Source of the DNA: Takakia lepidozioides | Taxonomy: Eukaryota; Streptophyta; Takakiopsida; Takakiales; Takakiaceae | Direction: 5' to 3' | Assembly (NCBI GenBank): GCA_030704615.1 | Contig: CM060733.1 | Location: 73,844,001-73,908,000, forward strand | Length of the DNA: 64,000 bases | In this document: in pieces, positions 23,281 to 34,600 of the stretch | Position numbering within the stretch: position 1 is the stretch's first letter | How the letters are laid out: each line of letters opens with the position of its first letter | The notes under the pieces: model-generated | Told to the model about the DNA's origin: nothing | The model's input: only the letters and a program-made list of their open reading frames with translations | Database searches by the model: none | Program-made: the position numbers and the translations under genes

Positions 23281-24206
23281 CTAGTATGGATGAGGTTGAG
23301 GGTCATGCCTAGGGATTGGATGAGAGCTCTGTGGGACTTAGGGGAACGCCGCCTCATTTACGTGCTCTGGCAAAGGGCGCGGAGTCATCAGGCTCATCGG
23401 ATAGCTCTGAGTCCTCCACTGAGGATGAGGATAAGGATGACTAGTCCTAGTCCATGTAGGTCCCAGGGTCAGTCTACTGAACCCTTGTGAGCTTTTCAGC
23501 TCATGTCTTGTAAATATATTTCCATCTTTCCATCTTCCATCTTATTCATGTGTCGCACCGTCCTCACCCTCGATTCATGCTTGCTCAATTGTGTACCTGC
23601 TAACTGAGAGAAATGGAACTGTAAGTTCTCCCATCCCCAAATACAAAACCAGGAAAAAAACAAAAACCACCCCAAAATGAACCCCCAACCCCCCCACTAG
23701 GCTGCCCTCGCGACTGCAACACGTCGCCAAGGGTGACGTGTTTTTTGGCGGGGGTCGCAAGAAGCGACGGTCGGGCGTCGCAAACCCCATTTGCGGGTAG
23801 CAACGCCCGACACCCCCTGCGACGTGTTTTTTAGTCCGGGGGTCGCAACCCGCGACGCCTGCGCCATTTTTTTTTATTTTTTTTATTTTTTTTAATAAAA
23901 AAAAAACGCGACGCCGGAGCGTCGCAACAACCCACGCCCGGGCGTGGCGGAGACTGACTCATGCTGTTTTATGCCACGCCCAATAGTCGCTGGCAGCGAC
24001 GCACGGGCATCGCTTCGCGTACCACCCGGCTGACTCCCGGTCAGGTTAGAAAAATAAATAAAAATGATGTGACGCCGCGCCGGCGCCCCCACCAACGCCG
24101 TCGGCTGGAGGGCAGCGACGGCGAGACGTCGCTCGAAGAGGCTCCTGCCATCAGCGCGGACGGCCTGAAAAACCGACGTCCGGCAGTCGCGGGAGTTGGG
24201 GCGGGG
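23281..24206. other. Non-coding stretch with GCGACG inverted motifs
   Basis: From 23700 to 24190 the sequence is rich in GCGACG/CGTCGC and ACACGTC/GACGTGT pairs (for example CACGTCGCC ... GGTGACGTG near 23719-23742, and GGGTCGCAACCCGCGACG near 23841), separated by T- or A-runs. It resembles the palindrome arrays in style but has no fixed unit. It directly abuts the left end of MULE copy B. Confidence 0.45.
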
Positions 24207-24674
24207 GAGGTTTACTATTTCATGAGCAGAAACCATGAGCCATGAGCCATGAGCCGCATGAGCCACATGAGCGGTGAGCCGAAGTCTAAGATACGCGGAT
24301 TTCATGAGCGGACTCCAAATTTGGAAATGCGGCAGATTAAACAAGTATTAAAATAATAGTTTTTTTATTTGACCTTGCCGTTTTTGGACGTTCCAGATCA
24401 TGTAATGCGGCGAAGATATGTCGTCAGTAACAAGTCCGCTCATGGTTTTATAGATCCGCTCATGGAAATAAGTGACCGTGCAACGGGAAATCCAGTATAC
24501 CACTGCAAAGGACGTCGCATACTGGCCTGTATAGAGTATTCCGCGGTTTTACATGCCTTAACATTGGAATGAAGCTGACCCTTTTGCCGCGATTGAACCA
24601 ATGGAGTCTGCACCAATACAGTCTGCAGTACTTCACAATTCTGTCTTCTCCGGGTATTCGGCGGGAAAGGTTTG
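24207..24674. repeat. MULE copy B left terminus with CATGAGC subterminal repeats
   Basis: The first about 110 bp contain seven or more CATGAGC/TGAGCC heptamers in direct orientation, followed at about 24437 and 24457 by GCTCATGG in the opposite orientation. Copies at 13074 and 58981 share this almost base for base. Subterminal transposase-binding repeats of this kind are known from hAT and CACTA elements. The sequence is interrupted at 24674 by the chromovirus and resumes at 31640. Confidence 0.75.
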
Positions 24675-25399
24675 TGTCGCGGCCCTTTGCCTTGAGGGCA
24701 GGGGGTCGGGACACATGAGGGGCTGCCCCTGTGGTGGGGGCAGCGGCAGCGATAGGTATGGGGGGCTGAAGCACCCTTGAGTGCCCAAGGCACTCAAGGA
24801 GGCGGAGGCGCTCACTAGGTGGAGCCCGCACACCGGGTTGCGGTGGAGGTGGCTCCACAAGGGGTGGTGGTAGCTTAGTGGGACTTAGTGGGGGTGGCAT
24901 AGGACTCACCATGGGGTGGAGACCTCGAGGTGGGAGTCGTGGGGAGTCTTGGGACTCATCACGGTCCATTGGGGCCGCGGTGAGTGGGCCAAGACTCACC
25001 GCGACTCACCACCGGGAGTCGAGGGTTTTCGTGGTGGTTCGCCATAAAATGGCATGGCTGGTTATGAAACCCCCGCGGACAGCTACAGAAGTATATATAG
25101 GGAGTAGTAACCCCGAGAACGGTGCAAGCCCGTTGGTGACCAAAAACTAGTGAGTAAGCGAGCGAGCCGGAAAGCGACCAAAGAGTGGGGAGCTGTTCCG
25201 GACTGCCATCTACCAAAGGGAATTCTCCTAGTCCCAAATAGGTGGAGGGTTTAGAGAAGGAAGCGGAAGGGGACCGTTATGTCCCGGTGAGCAGCCGAAA
25301 CTCCAAGTTGGCCCGGCGGCCAGGTTGGGAGTCAGGCGCGCGCATCAAAGCGAGTAACTATGACTTGAAGGGGAGTTTACCGAACTGAGGTGTGCGACA
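24675..25399 (+). repeat. 5' LTR of the chromovirus
   Basis: 725 bp, TG...CA ends. It carries a TATATATA at 25092-25099, about 300 bp before the LTR end, with GGGAGTAGTAACCCC just after it; this is a plausible transcription start. Compared with the 3' LTR it has an extra AG in GGTTTAGAGAAGG (about 25252) and lacks one C in GGAGCCCGCACACC (about 24825). Confidence 0.95.
25092..25099 (+). promoter_or_regulatory. LTR TATA box
   Basis: TATATATA, conserved in the 3' LTR (31329-31336) and in the third LTR at 63945-63952. It would drive the genomic transcript of the element from the 5' LTR. Confidence 0.7.
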
Positions 25400-25401
25400 C
25401 T

Positions 25402-25413
25402 TGGTATCAGAGC
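25402..25413 (+). other. Primer binding site (initiator tRNA-Met)
   Basis: TGGTATCAGAGC two bases after the LTR is the standard complement to the 3' end of plant initiator tRNA-Met used by many plant LTR retrotransposons to prime minus-strand synthesis. Confidence 0.9.
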
Positions 25414-25454
25414 TTAGAGTTCAGTACGCGATCGTCCTTGGGATTGGCCTCATC

Positions 25455-26048
25455 ATGGGGTCGGGCAAGCCGAAGCGAAAGCGGAACGGCCCAAAAGATG
25501 ATGATCCCGGTGAGCCCGATGGGGGCGACGTGTCACCGAGGCGGCCGTTTGAGGAAGCGATTAATGTTTCCGAAAACGAGGCCGCTCAGGAGCGGGAGGA
25601 ATCCGAGGAGTCGGAGCCCGAGGAATCTTTGAGAGCTCCGACAAACCAAGAGATGCCTCCCATGCCGGCAGCCTTTTGGGAAGGGTTGTTGGCGCAGTTT
25701 GGCGGGACGTTGAAAGACGTGTTGAAGGCGGCTAATGCCACTTCCACCAAGGCAAAGTTTAAGGTGAAGCCTAAGGAACCCGGCACCTTCGAGGGCGTTC
25801 GAAACCGGAAGGCACTCAACACCTGGCTCCTGGAGCTAGAGCAGTACTTCCGGGCGGCCAAGTTGAGTGACGAGGATCGGGTGGAAGTGGCTCCCACCTA
25901 TTTGAGGGGCTATGCTCAACAATGGTGGCAGAAACGCCTTCACGACCGAGGCCCAAGCCCGGAAACCTTGAACTGGAGTGAGTTCAAGGAATTGATGAAG
26001 AGACAGTTGTGCCCCTCAACGCATCCTGGCTTGCCCGGGACAAGATGA
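25455..26048 (+). pseudogene. Chromovirus Gag, N-terminal part up to a frameshift
   Basis: Begins MGSGKPKRKRNGPKDDD at 25455. An acidic stretch (EEAINVSENEAAQEREESEESEPEE) precedes the capsid-like region (FKVKPKEPGTFEGVRN, WLLELEQYFRAAKLS, YLRGYAQQWWQKRL). The frame runs into a stop at 26046. The protein clearly continues in the frame of the downstream ORF ([16 protein letters not shown]), so one base is missing near 25998-26008 (TTGTGCCCC where an extra T would keep frame). No classical slippery heptamer is present, so a mutation or sequencing error is likelier than programmed shifting. In this family gag and pol normally form one ORF. Confidence 0.85.
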
Positions 26049-29000
26049 GGAATTTGAAGCAAACAGATGACATTCGAGGGTATGTCCAGGCTTTCAATGT
26101 GCTGTTGCTCGAAGTCGCGGACATGGCAGAACCAGAAATGGTCTTCAACTTTGTGGCGGGACTGGCCCCATGGGCTAGGCGGAAGTTGGAGGAGAAGCCA
26201 CCCAAGACTTTGAACGAGGCAATTGAGAGAGCTGAATGTTTCTCGGATGTCCCTAGGGGTGAGAGACAAGGCCGTACGGAGCTGAACCACAAGAAGACCC
26301 GGCGGGAAGGGGACTCCTCCCGACCGGAAAAGAAGTGGGATAGGCCACGCGGCGAAAATGGCACGTGGAAATCGAAGGGAGGTCCTTCACACGTCAAGGC
26401 GGCACCCGGTGCTTCGAAAGGAAAAGCGGGTGGAGCGACTTATGGCGGACAGAAGGCGACCTTTGATGGAGTGTGTTTCAATTGCGGGGAGCCCGGGCAC
26501 ATGGCCAAGAAGTGCACGAAGCCCCGGCAATTGAACATGACTCGGGCGACCACGGAGCTGTCGGAAGATACCATCAGTCGCTTGGTGGAAGCGGTGGTCG
26601 CCAGGACTTGCAAGGTAGGCAAATTTTCTTGTGAGTTGTATCAGGAAACTGGCGCCTTACGAAAAGGGAGTCAGTTATTGTTCGTGGATGGGATAATATC
26701 CGGAACTAATGTGTCGTTGTTGGTGGACACAGGAGCGTCGCACTCCTTCATGACGCCGGCGGCGGCGCGAAAGTTGGGACTCCCGACAAGTGACGTGGGG
26801 GCCTCTATTGAGGTGCGCTCTGCCAAAGGAGAACCTCAGTTGGCGACAAGGTTGGCGTTTGATGTTCCTCTTCAACTGGGGAGTTGGGAGGGACGTGAGA
26901 ACTTCACTATCTGCGAGATCGATGGAGTGGATCTCATTTTGGGAATGACCTTTTTGAGCAAATCCGGAGCGGTCATAGATGGCCGCAAGAGAGTAGTCAC
27001 GCTGCCATGTGGGAATGGTGGCGAGGTTTTACGAGTGTCGGAAACGCCCAAATCCGTGGGAGGGCGAATAAACCTTCTATCAGCAAAGGAGTGGGCCGTG
27101 GAGGAGACACACGAGTCCCAGTTTTTGCTTTACATTAGAGAAGTGAAAGGAGAAGGCGATGGGGAGCCGAGCCCAGATTGGATCAAGGGGATTTTGGAGA
27201 AATACCAGGATGTGATGCCGGAGGATTTACCAAGCGGCTTGCCACCGCGAAGAGGAGTTGACCACAAAATTGAGGTGATACCGGGATCGGAACCGCCTGC
27301 CAAGGCGCCCTACCGGTTGAGCCACAAAGAGTTGGTCGAGCTGAAGACTCAGCTCAAAGATCTAATGTCAAAGGGGTACATCCGGCCGAGTAAGTCACCT
27401 TACGGAGCCCCGGTGCTATTTGCAGACAAGAAGGATGGGACGCTGCGGATGTGTGTCGATTACAGGGCTCTGAATAAGGTGACTATCAAAAACCGGTACC
27501 CTTTGCCAAGGATCGACGACCTCTTCGATCGGTTGGCAGGAGCGAAGTATTTCAGCCGGATCGACTTGCGCTCCGGCTATCACCAAATTCGGGTGGCGGA
27601 AGGAGATGAGGAGAAGACCGCGTGCAGGACAAGGTATGGTTCATATGAGTTCTTGGTGATGCCTTTTGGGCTCACCAATGCACCAGCGACATTTAGCACG
27701 CTGATGAACAGCCTTTTCCAGGAGTGGTTGGATGACTTTGTGATCGTGTACATCGACGACATCTTGGTGTACTCGAAAACAAAGGAGGAGCACCTGGAGC
27801 ACCTCAAAAGGGTGTTCCAAAAATTGCGAGAAGGGAAGCTGTATGCCAAAGCTTCAAAGTGCGAATTCGGGGTCACAAAAGTGGAGTTCTTGGGGCACGT
27901 GATTACACAGGATGGGATCAAAATGGATGACAGAAAGGTGAGGGCGATCTTGGACTGGGAGCCTCCGACTTCGGTCCCGGGAGTGCGATCCTTCCTAGGA
28001 CTCGCCTCCTATTACCGGAAGTATGTGAGAAATTTCGCCAAGATCGCGGGGCCGCTGTCGGACCTTCTGTGTAAATCCAAAGTCTGGGTATGGAACACAT
28101 TTTGTGGCCAAGCTTTTGCTGAATTGAAGCAGCGGATGACGGAAGCTCCAGTCTTAAAAATCCCGGAGTTCGATCGTCCGTTTGAGATTCATACAGATGC
28201 ATCGGACTTCGCAATTGGGGGTGTACTTATGCAAGATGGACGTCCAGTGGCTTACGAAAGTAAGAAACTGAATGAAGTGGAGCGACGGTGGCCGACGCAC
28301 GAAAAAGAGATGAAGGCGGTGGTACATTGCCTTGAACTCTGGCGCCACTATGTTGGTTCCAACCCAGTGAAGGTGTTCACGGACAATGTCACGGTGAAGT
28401 ATTTTGCCACGCAGCCCAAGTTGTCCCCAAAACAACTTAGGTGGCAAGATACTTTGGCAGTGTTCGACGTGGATATCCAGTACAAACCGGGACGGGACAA
28501 TGTGGTGGCCGATGCTTTAAGTAGAAAGCAGCAGCTCTTGTTGGTGTACAAGGGCGAGACGGCGCTCCAAAGGAAGATCCGGAAGGCTTGCCGGAAGGAT
28601 GAGCTGGCAAAGTGCGTGATGCAGAACTTGAGAATGGGGGTTAAATCGCAGTTCCACTTGCAAAACGGACTGCTCCGGTATAAGCAAAAACGTCTCTATG
28701 TGCCAAAGGGAGGGATCAGGGATAGTCTCTTGAGAGAATGCCATGATAGCCCGCTTGCGGGCCACGGTGGAGCCAAGCGCACTGCGGCACTCTTGAAGAA
28801 AGAGTATTTCTGGCCCAAACTGAGGGAGGAGGCAGAGGAGTATGTAAAGACATGCACCACATGCCAACAAAACCGGAGCGAGTATAAAAAGCAAGCGGGG
28901 CTGTTACAACCCTTGCCGATTCCAGAGGGGACTTGGGAAAGCGTCTCGATGGATTTCATGACTGCTATGCCGCTGTCAAAAGGATTCGATGCAATCATGG

Positions 29001-30007
29001 TGGTGGTAGATAGGTTCAGTAAAATGGCCCATTTCATCCCCACCAAGGAGACGGCAACTGCGCAGGAGACAGGGCGACTTTACTTCGCCCACGTCTTAAA
29101 GCATCATGGAGTCCCGAAGGATATTGTCTCGGACCGCGACCCAAAGTTTACGAGTAAATTCTGGAGAGCACTTTGGAAGAAGATGGGGACGAGGCTGAAG
29201 ATGAGCACCGCCTTCCGACCTACGACGGACGGCCAAACGGAAAGAGTGAATTCCGTAGTGAAGCAATTCTTGCGGAATTACGTGTCGGCAGACCAATCAG
29301 ACTGGATGGAACACTTAGACGCGGCAGAGTTCTGTTATAATAACACAGAACACTCCGCGACGGGAGTTTCCCCTTTTGTGTTGGTCTATGGAAAAGCACC
29401 TCTGGTGCCGACAAGTTGGGCCGCCCAGGACGTTGAGGAACCGGCGGTACTGGAAGAACGCGAGCGTTTGTTGAAGCTCGCAAAGTACAACATTGCCAAA
29501 GCTAGGAAACGGTATGAAAGGCAGGCGAATCGGAAGCGGAGGGAAGTGAAGTTTGAGGCAGGCACAGAGGTCTGGTTGAACATCAAGAATTTTCGACTAC
29601 CTCCGGAAATGAGTCCGAAGTTCGTACCTCCGTATGCGGGTCCCTTTCGCATTCGGAGGGTTATGAATGAGGATGTGTATGAATTGGAGCTGCCAGCAAA
29701 CAGCAAGGTGCACCCAGTATTCCATGTCTCCCTTTTGAAGCCTTACTTCAAAGATGAAGCACGTCCGAATCGGCAGCAAGTGTTGCGTCCGCCACCTATG
29801 CTGTTGGATCATGAAAATGAACCCGAGTACGAGGTGGAGGCAATACTTAAGTCGAGGAGGTTCAAGAACCGAGAAACGGAGTATCTCGTCAAATGGAAGG
29901 GCTATCATCTTGTGGAGGCATCTTGGGTGCGTGCCTCAGAAATGGGAAACGCATCCGAGGCAGTTGCAGCGTTCGAAGGGCGACCTCAAAAGCGGAAGAA
30001 GCGTTGA
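26009..30007 (+). CDS. Chromovirus Gag (C-terminus)-Pol polyprotein with chromodomain
   Basis: 1,332 codons without a stop. In order: rest of capsid; CCHC knuckle [14 protein letters not shown] (about residues 154-167); aspartic protease [13 protein letters not shown] (about 236); reverse transcriptase with [12 protein letters not shown] and YIDDILVYS (about 580); RNase H ([28 protein letters not shown]); integrase HHCC ([10 protein letters not shown] ... CTTCQQN) and a D,D-35-E core (SMDFM about 981, SDRDPKF about 1041, DGQTERVN about 1077); and a C-terminal chromodomain ([26 protein letters not shown], about 1273-1320). Chromodomains steer integration to marked chromatin. All catalytic residues look present, so apart from the gag frameshift the copy appears competent. 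The first codon here is an ORF boundary inside gag, not a true start. Confidence 0.9.
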   Translation: MPLNASWLARDKMRNLKQTDDIRGYVQAFNVLLLEVADMAEPEMVFNFVAGLAPWARRKLEEKPPKTLNEAIERAECFSDVPRGERQGRTELNHKKTRREGDSSRPEKKWDRPRGENGTWKSKGGPSHVKAAPGASKGKAGGATYGGQKATFDGVCFNCGEPGHMAKKCTKPRQLNMTRATTELSEDTISRLVEAVVARTCKVGKFSCELYQETGALRKGSQLLFVDGIISGTNVSLLVDTGASHSFMTPAAARKLGLPTSDVGASIEVRSAKGEPQLATRLAFDVPLQLGSWEGRENFTICEIDGVDLILGMTFLSKSGAVIDGRKRVVTLPCGNGGEVLRVSETPKSVGGRINLLSAKEWAVEETHESQFLLYIREVKGEGDGEPSPDWIKGILEKYQDVMPEDLPSGLPPRRGVDHKIEVIPGSEPPAKAPYRLSHKELVELKTQLKDLMSKGYIRPSKSPYGAPVLFADKKDGTLRMCVDYRALNKVTIKNRYPLPRIDDLFDRLAGAKYFSRIDLRSGYHQIRVAEGDEEKTACRTRYGSYEFLVMPFGLTNAPATFSTLMNSLFQEWLDDFVIVYIDDILVYSKTKEEHLEHLKRVFQKLREGKLYAKASKCEFGVTKVEFLGHVITQDGIKMDDRKVRAILDWEPPTSVPGVRSFLGLASYYRKYVRNFAKIAGPLSDLLCKSKVWVWNTFCGQAFAELKQRMTEAPVLKIPEFDRPFEIHTDASDFAIGGVLMQDGRPVAYESKKLNEVERRWPTHEKEMKAVVHCLELWRHYVGSNPVKVFTDNVTVKYFATQPKLSPKQLRWQDTLAVFDVDIQYKPGRDNVVADALSRKQQLLLVYKGETALQRKIRKACRKDELAKCVMQNLRMGVKSQFHLQNGLLRYKQKRLYVPKGGIRDSLLRECHDSPLAGHGGAKRTAALLKKEYFWPKLREEAEEYVKTCTTCQQNRSEYKKQAGLLQPLPIPEGTWESVSMDFMTAMPLSKGFDAIMVVVDRFSKMAHFIPTKETATAQETGRLYFAHVLKHHGVPKDIVSDRDPKFTSKFWRALWKKMGTRLKMSTAFRPTTDGQTERVNSVVKQFLRNYVSADQSDWMEHLDAAEFCYNNTEHSATGVSPFVLVYGKAPLVPTSWAAQDVEEPAVLEERERLLKLAKYNIAKARKRYERQANRKRREVKFEAGTEVWLNIKNFRLPPEMSPKFVPPYAGPFRIRRVMNEDVYELELPANSKVHPVFHVSLLKPYFKDEARPNRQQVLRPPPMLLDHENEPEYEVEAILKSRRFKNRETEYLVKWKGYHLVEASWVRASEMGNASEAVAAFEGRPQKRKKR

Positions 30008-30910
30008 TGGGGACATCAACCTTGGAGCGTGGGGAGGAAATGCATGCTTAGCCCGGTTTAGCTAGCTCAGGAATCCGATTGCAAAAACTTGTATTGTACA
30101 AAAATTTGTGATAAAGGAAATGGGTTCCAAATATTGTGCGTCCTATTGTGTTTGGAATGGTGATGCATGGTGTGGTTGGCTGGTGTGTAGAATGCATGCT
30201 AGCTTACAAAAGTGGGAGAGGTAAATTGGGTTAATCGTGTGTTTGCGCAGTGCCGAAATCGGGTGACTCCCATCCAAGGGGCAAGGAAACTTGCGCCTTA
30301 TTTGGGAGTTCAAGTGCTAGTGCGCCCTGGCGCGTGCGCGTACTATAACTGTGCTACCGAGGGGGTTGCCTTGTAGTGCGGGCTAACGCGGAAGCTACGT
30401 GCTTCCGTTCACGTACTATAATCGTGTAGCCTCGGGACGAAGTCGTAGTGCGGCTTCGGCGTGTTCCCGTACCTCAGGCCAGCATTCCAAGGCGGACCCA
30501 ATTGTAGTGATTGGGGCGCACGGTTGGTTCAAGGTTATCTTCCTAGTCAAAGAGGGTTCCAGGTGAACCCTTGCTCAAGGTGATGCCAAAAGCGGCATCA
30601 TGAGCGATCGCAAGCAATGTTGTTGCAGTAAGGCGATTCGATCCTCGGGGAGGATCGTTCCTTGGCCTTGAAGTAGGCCAAGAAGGTGCACTGGGAGGAG
30701 CTGGAGAGGCTCCACCCTTGGCCGGGACTTGGAGGAAGTCGGCCGAACTAGCTAGTGGAGAGTGGAGTCAAGTGTGGGGTTTGGTTCTTTGCCATGGGAC
30801 GCCATGGTACGGAAACAAACTCCTTGATGTGGGACGCCACAACTTGGATGTTCGTTTCTACAAAATGGACAAGTCGATGAGGACATCGACTCCCTGTTGG
30901 TAGGGGTGTG
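30008..30910 (+). other. Untranslated region between pol and 3' LTR
   Basis: About 900 bp with no domain. It contains an imperfect duplication around GCGTACTATAA(C/T) ... GTGCTACCGAGG / GTGTAGCCTCGGG (30345-30435). The polypurine tract expected beside the LTR is weak: only GGTAGGGGTG (about 30899-30908) stands there. Confidence 0.6.
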
Positions 30911-31634
30911 TGTCGCGGCCCTTTGCCTTGAGGGCAGGGGGTCGGGACACATGAGGGGCTGCCCCTGTGGTGGGGGCAGCGGCAGCGATAGGTATGGGGG
31001 GCTGAAGCACCCTTGAGTGCCCAAGGCACTCAAGGAGGCGGAGGCGCTCACTAGGTGGAGCCCCGCACACCGGGTTGCGGTGGAGGTGGCTCCACAAGGG
31101 GTGGTGGTAGCTTAGTGGGACTTAGTGGGGGTGGCATAGGACTCACCATGGGGTGGAGACCTCGAGGTGGGAGTCGTGGGGAGTCTTGGGACTCATCACG
31201 GTCCATTGGGGCCGCGGTGAGTGGGCCAAGACTCACCGCGACTCACCACCGGGAGTCGAGGGTTTTCGTGGTGGTTCGCCATAAAATGGCATGGCTGGTT
31301 ATGAAACCCCCACGGACAGCTACAGAAGTATATATAGGGAGTAGTAACCCCGAGAACGGTGCAAGCCCGTTGGTGACCAAAAACTAGTGAGTAAGCGAGC
31401 GAGCCGGAAAGCGACCAAAGAGTGGGGAGCTGTTCCGGACTGCCATCTACCAAAGGGAATTCTCCTAGTCCCAAATAGGTGGAGGGTTTAGAAGGAAGCG
31501 GAAGGGGACCGTTATGTCCCGGTGAGCAGCCGAAACTCCAAGTTGGCCCGGCGGCCAGGTTGGGAGTCAGGCGCGCGCATCAAAGCGAGTAACTATGACT
31601 TGAAGGGGAGTTTACCGAACTGAGGTGTGCGACA
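30911..31634 (+). repeat. 3' LTR of the chromovirus
   Basis: 724 bp, nearly identical to 24675-25399, with the same TG...CA ends. It is followed by GTTTG (31635-31639), the target duplication, and then by MULE sequence GCAACTGAACTGGG continuous with that at 24674. Confidence 0.95.
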
Positions 31635-31639
31635 GTTTG

Positions 31640-34600
31640 CAACTGAACTGGGAAATAAGGTGCCGCATTAGGGTTCGCACGTGCGAAATTTCGGAGCGGT
31701 TTGGTGTTGGCGAAGGCCGCCTCTACCAGTACCTACGACGATACTTGGAAATGCGGCGCCGCATTTCCTTGTCGAAGGTCGAATGAGGAAAGCAAGTTTT
31801 CGGAAAGCAGAAAAACATGAACCCTCCAACATACAAAAATACATGCACGTGGAAACAAGTGAACGATATAGTAATATCTTAGTTCGAGCAAAACAGGTTA
31901 CTGGTAGGCAAGACATATGTCGGACCTTTCTGTGGCCAGAGTCTGAGGTACTGGCAGCAGTACAGTTCTACTATCCGAAAAGGATGGGCGTACCATTGTA
32001 TTGGGACCGCAAGCCAAGGTCACTGGTCCCCTGGATCCATATTCAGAAGAGTGTGAACCTCCTGGGGGCTCAACCCTGGTGCATGTATGAAGTGATGAGT
32101 TGTGGAATTACAACGGAGTCTCTTTAGGTACACGTAGTACAAATGCTTGCAAGGGCAGTATGATGCCCCCTTGTTCGCCATGATCTGGAAGTCGGTGCAA
32201 TTGCAGGTGGGTAATTCTGAAATGGTGATGGTGTACACCTCATTGCGAACAGCTGAGCCCGCCGTGGCCATCTGATACACACACCCGAATCCTGGTGGGG
32301 CACTTCAGTCGAGCTCTGGATTGTACAGTTCATCCGAAGTGCATTCCCCATCCTTGTCTCGTTCACTTTTGAGGGAGGTCGCCGCCTCTTCGGTTTCCCC
32401 CAACGGTGTGTAGGATGCTTAGAGCTGTCGTGTCCCATTGTTCTTGCTCTCACAGGGGTCGGTGGTGGAGGCTGTGGAAGCGGAAATGGTTGTCTGGGGA
32501 CGTCAGTGCGCTGCACCATCCGAAATCCTGCGGCGGTAAGGGCGTCGGCCTCAACCTAACTCAGATCGCAGCCTGGTTCCACCGGCCACACCGGGGGAGC
32601 CTCTGGCATTGTTTGTATGCCGTACTTGGGCTTCCATACACGCAAGTCATAATGTCGTGCCTGCAGAACCAGAACTGGGTGGTTGTCGCCTCCGCAAACT
32701 TTGCATGGACAAATCTTCCTGTAAAAGTAGGAGCAGGGACAGCCCCATCTGGATTCCTCCTTATCATCTCTAAACAACGTTGCCGTGTATCCACACGAAT
32801 TGCGGAACACCTTCCTCGAAACGACGGCTTTGTGCGAGCAATTCTCCACTGTGATGCAGACACAGTCGTCTCCACAATGGCTTGGCCATACTGCATAACA
32901 GCAGGCGGAATCTGGGGCAAGGGAGCGGTGGGAATTTCTCGCACGAAATCCCCGGTTGAAGGCGACGCCGATCTGGAATTTCTTGGGCTTCCACTGCTGG
33001 AAGACACATTGTGCGGCAACATGACGGGACCTCGAGGTGCTGTCCAAATGTTCCTGTCGGATCTCCAGGAATCCTCTTTGCACCCGGGTTCCTCTTCAAT
33101 CCTCCGCCTGATAGGGCGAGTCCGGACGTCCCCCTCTAGGTGTTCACCTCTGCGGTGCAGAGGCGTCCCTTTCATCTTCTCTCGCAATGCTGTCGCCCAT
33201 TTCACTGGATTCTTGGACCTCGAAGCTGTTCGTACCACAATTCCTCCCTGTCCGCCCAAAGCCCCATTGTTTGCCGCTCAGGAACTTGTAGTACGTGGCT
33301 TGCTGCATGATTGCTCTGTCGATGTCCTCCGTTGTGGCCGTCACTACGTCCACCAGATGTGCGGCAGAAGACGCTCGCCAGGAGGAGTGGACCGATTCTG
33401 CCATATTCGTGTTTGGCATGTCCGTGTCGGAATCCAAGCACCGCTCCTAGAAGGACACAAACAATGGTGAGGGACCAATCGAAATGTCCGTAACAGAAAG
33501 ACAAATGAACGAAAATGACAGCAGCCTACCTCCCGCATGTACTGTCCAAACTGTCGATACCAAAAATGCCACCACCCCAACCAGCTGTGCAATGCTCCCA
33601 GATTGGTTGTCTCCACTGCACCTGACGTGTTCCACCAAGCCTCGATGATAGCAAACTTAACCTCCACGTCATCAAATGTGGGTGCATCCTTCCACGCCGT
33701 ACAAAGGACACGGTGTTCAGCTTGGAATGAGCTAGCAACAAATTTGGTAGTGTAGTGGGATAGACTCTGCATCCAATGGAATCCACAAGATCTCTCTTTC
33801 CCCTCCATTGGAACATTGGGGTCCTCACCGTACACACGCCGCACCGCTGCCCAGTTGGCCTGGGCGTTGTCTGCCATGAATCCCCTGAAATTGGGCTCTG
33901 GCAATCCCGCCCTTGCCATCTGCTCGTTTATGCCCTCCCACAGATGCATCTCGGACTGTGTGTCCTCCCCTTTCATCTCGCAGATTGCAATCGTCATGAG
34001 CCTCTTGGAGTGATAGTCATAAACATGCGCACCCATAGTCACCCACTGATGGTTTGTAATTCGCTTGATGTGATCAAACATCACCCAAGCATTCGACAAG
34101 TTTCCAGTTGTCATGCGAGTGACCAAGTCGACTCCACTCCCAGGCCCACACGTCGACATTTGAAAATGTAACAACGATCGGATTCGCTGCCTTGCCTTGG
34201 AAACCTGCTACCTTGGATGCAGTCATATCCAGTCATTCGTTTCACCTCCAGGATTGAGTACATGTCCGACCCCCTGCCGAACTCCTGCTTGCAAGATACG
34301 ATGTGATTCCGCACATTCGGACTACAAACGTGCGAGACGGACTCCAAGAGGTCACGCATCTCGTCTTCGGTCAAGGGCTCTCGGTCGGAACCATCTTCAG
34401 ACATGATTTTGCCAAGAGCAATCTTGTGGGCTGCCTTCAGCTGAATCTGCTTTGGTCTGGCTCCGGGGTTCAATTTCACCTCCTCTTTTATGATGTCGTG
34501 TGCTTCCTGCACAGCCTCACGCATGTTGCCTCTCGCCAAGGGGTGGCAGTGGACCCCAACGTGTATGCAAGCTCTAGTCAAGTCCGGGAGCAAATGGATA

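Larger units (their letters stand above)
24675..31634 (+). mobile_element. Young Ty3/gypsy chromovirus inserted in MULE copy B
   Basis: A complete LTR retrotransposon of 6,960 bp: 5' LTR 24675-25399, primer binding site 25402-25413, gag from about 25455, pol to 30007, 3' LTR 30911-31634. Both LTRs start TGTCGCGG and end GTGCGACA. A 5-bp target duplication GTTTG flanks it (24670-24674 and 31635-31639). The uninterrupted site survives in MULE copy A (AAAGGTTTGCAACTG, about 13537-13551). The two LTRs differ only by a 2-base and a 1-base indel and about one substitution, indicating a recent insertion. Confidence 0.95.

Noticed and set aside
26000-26010. Programmed -1 frameshift between gag and pol
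   Set aside because: A -1 slip would restore the frame, but there is no slippery heptamer and in this family gag and pol normally share one frame; a one-base loss is simpler.
32406-33470. 354-codon plus-strand ORF
   Set aside because: It is antisense to the SWIM transposase; homologous minus-strand coding is conserved in copies A and C with an intron in the right orientation.
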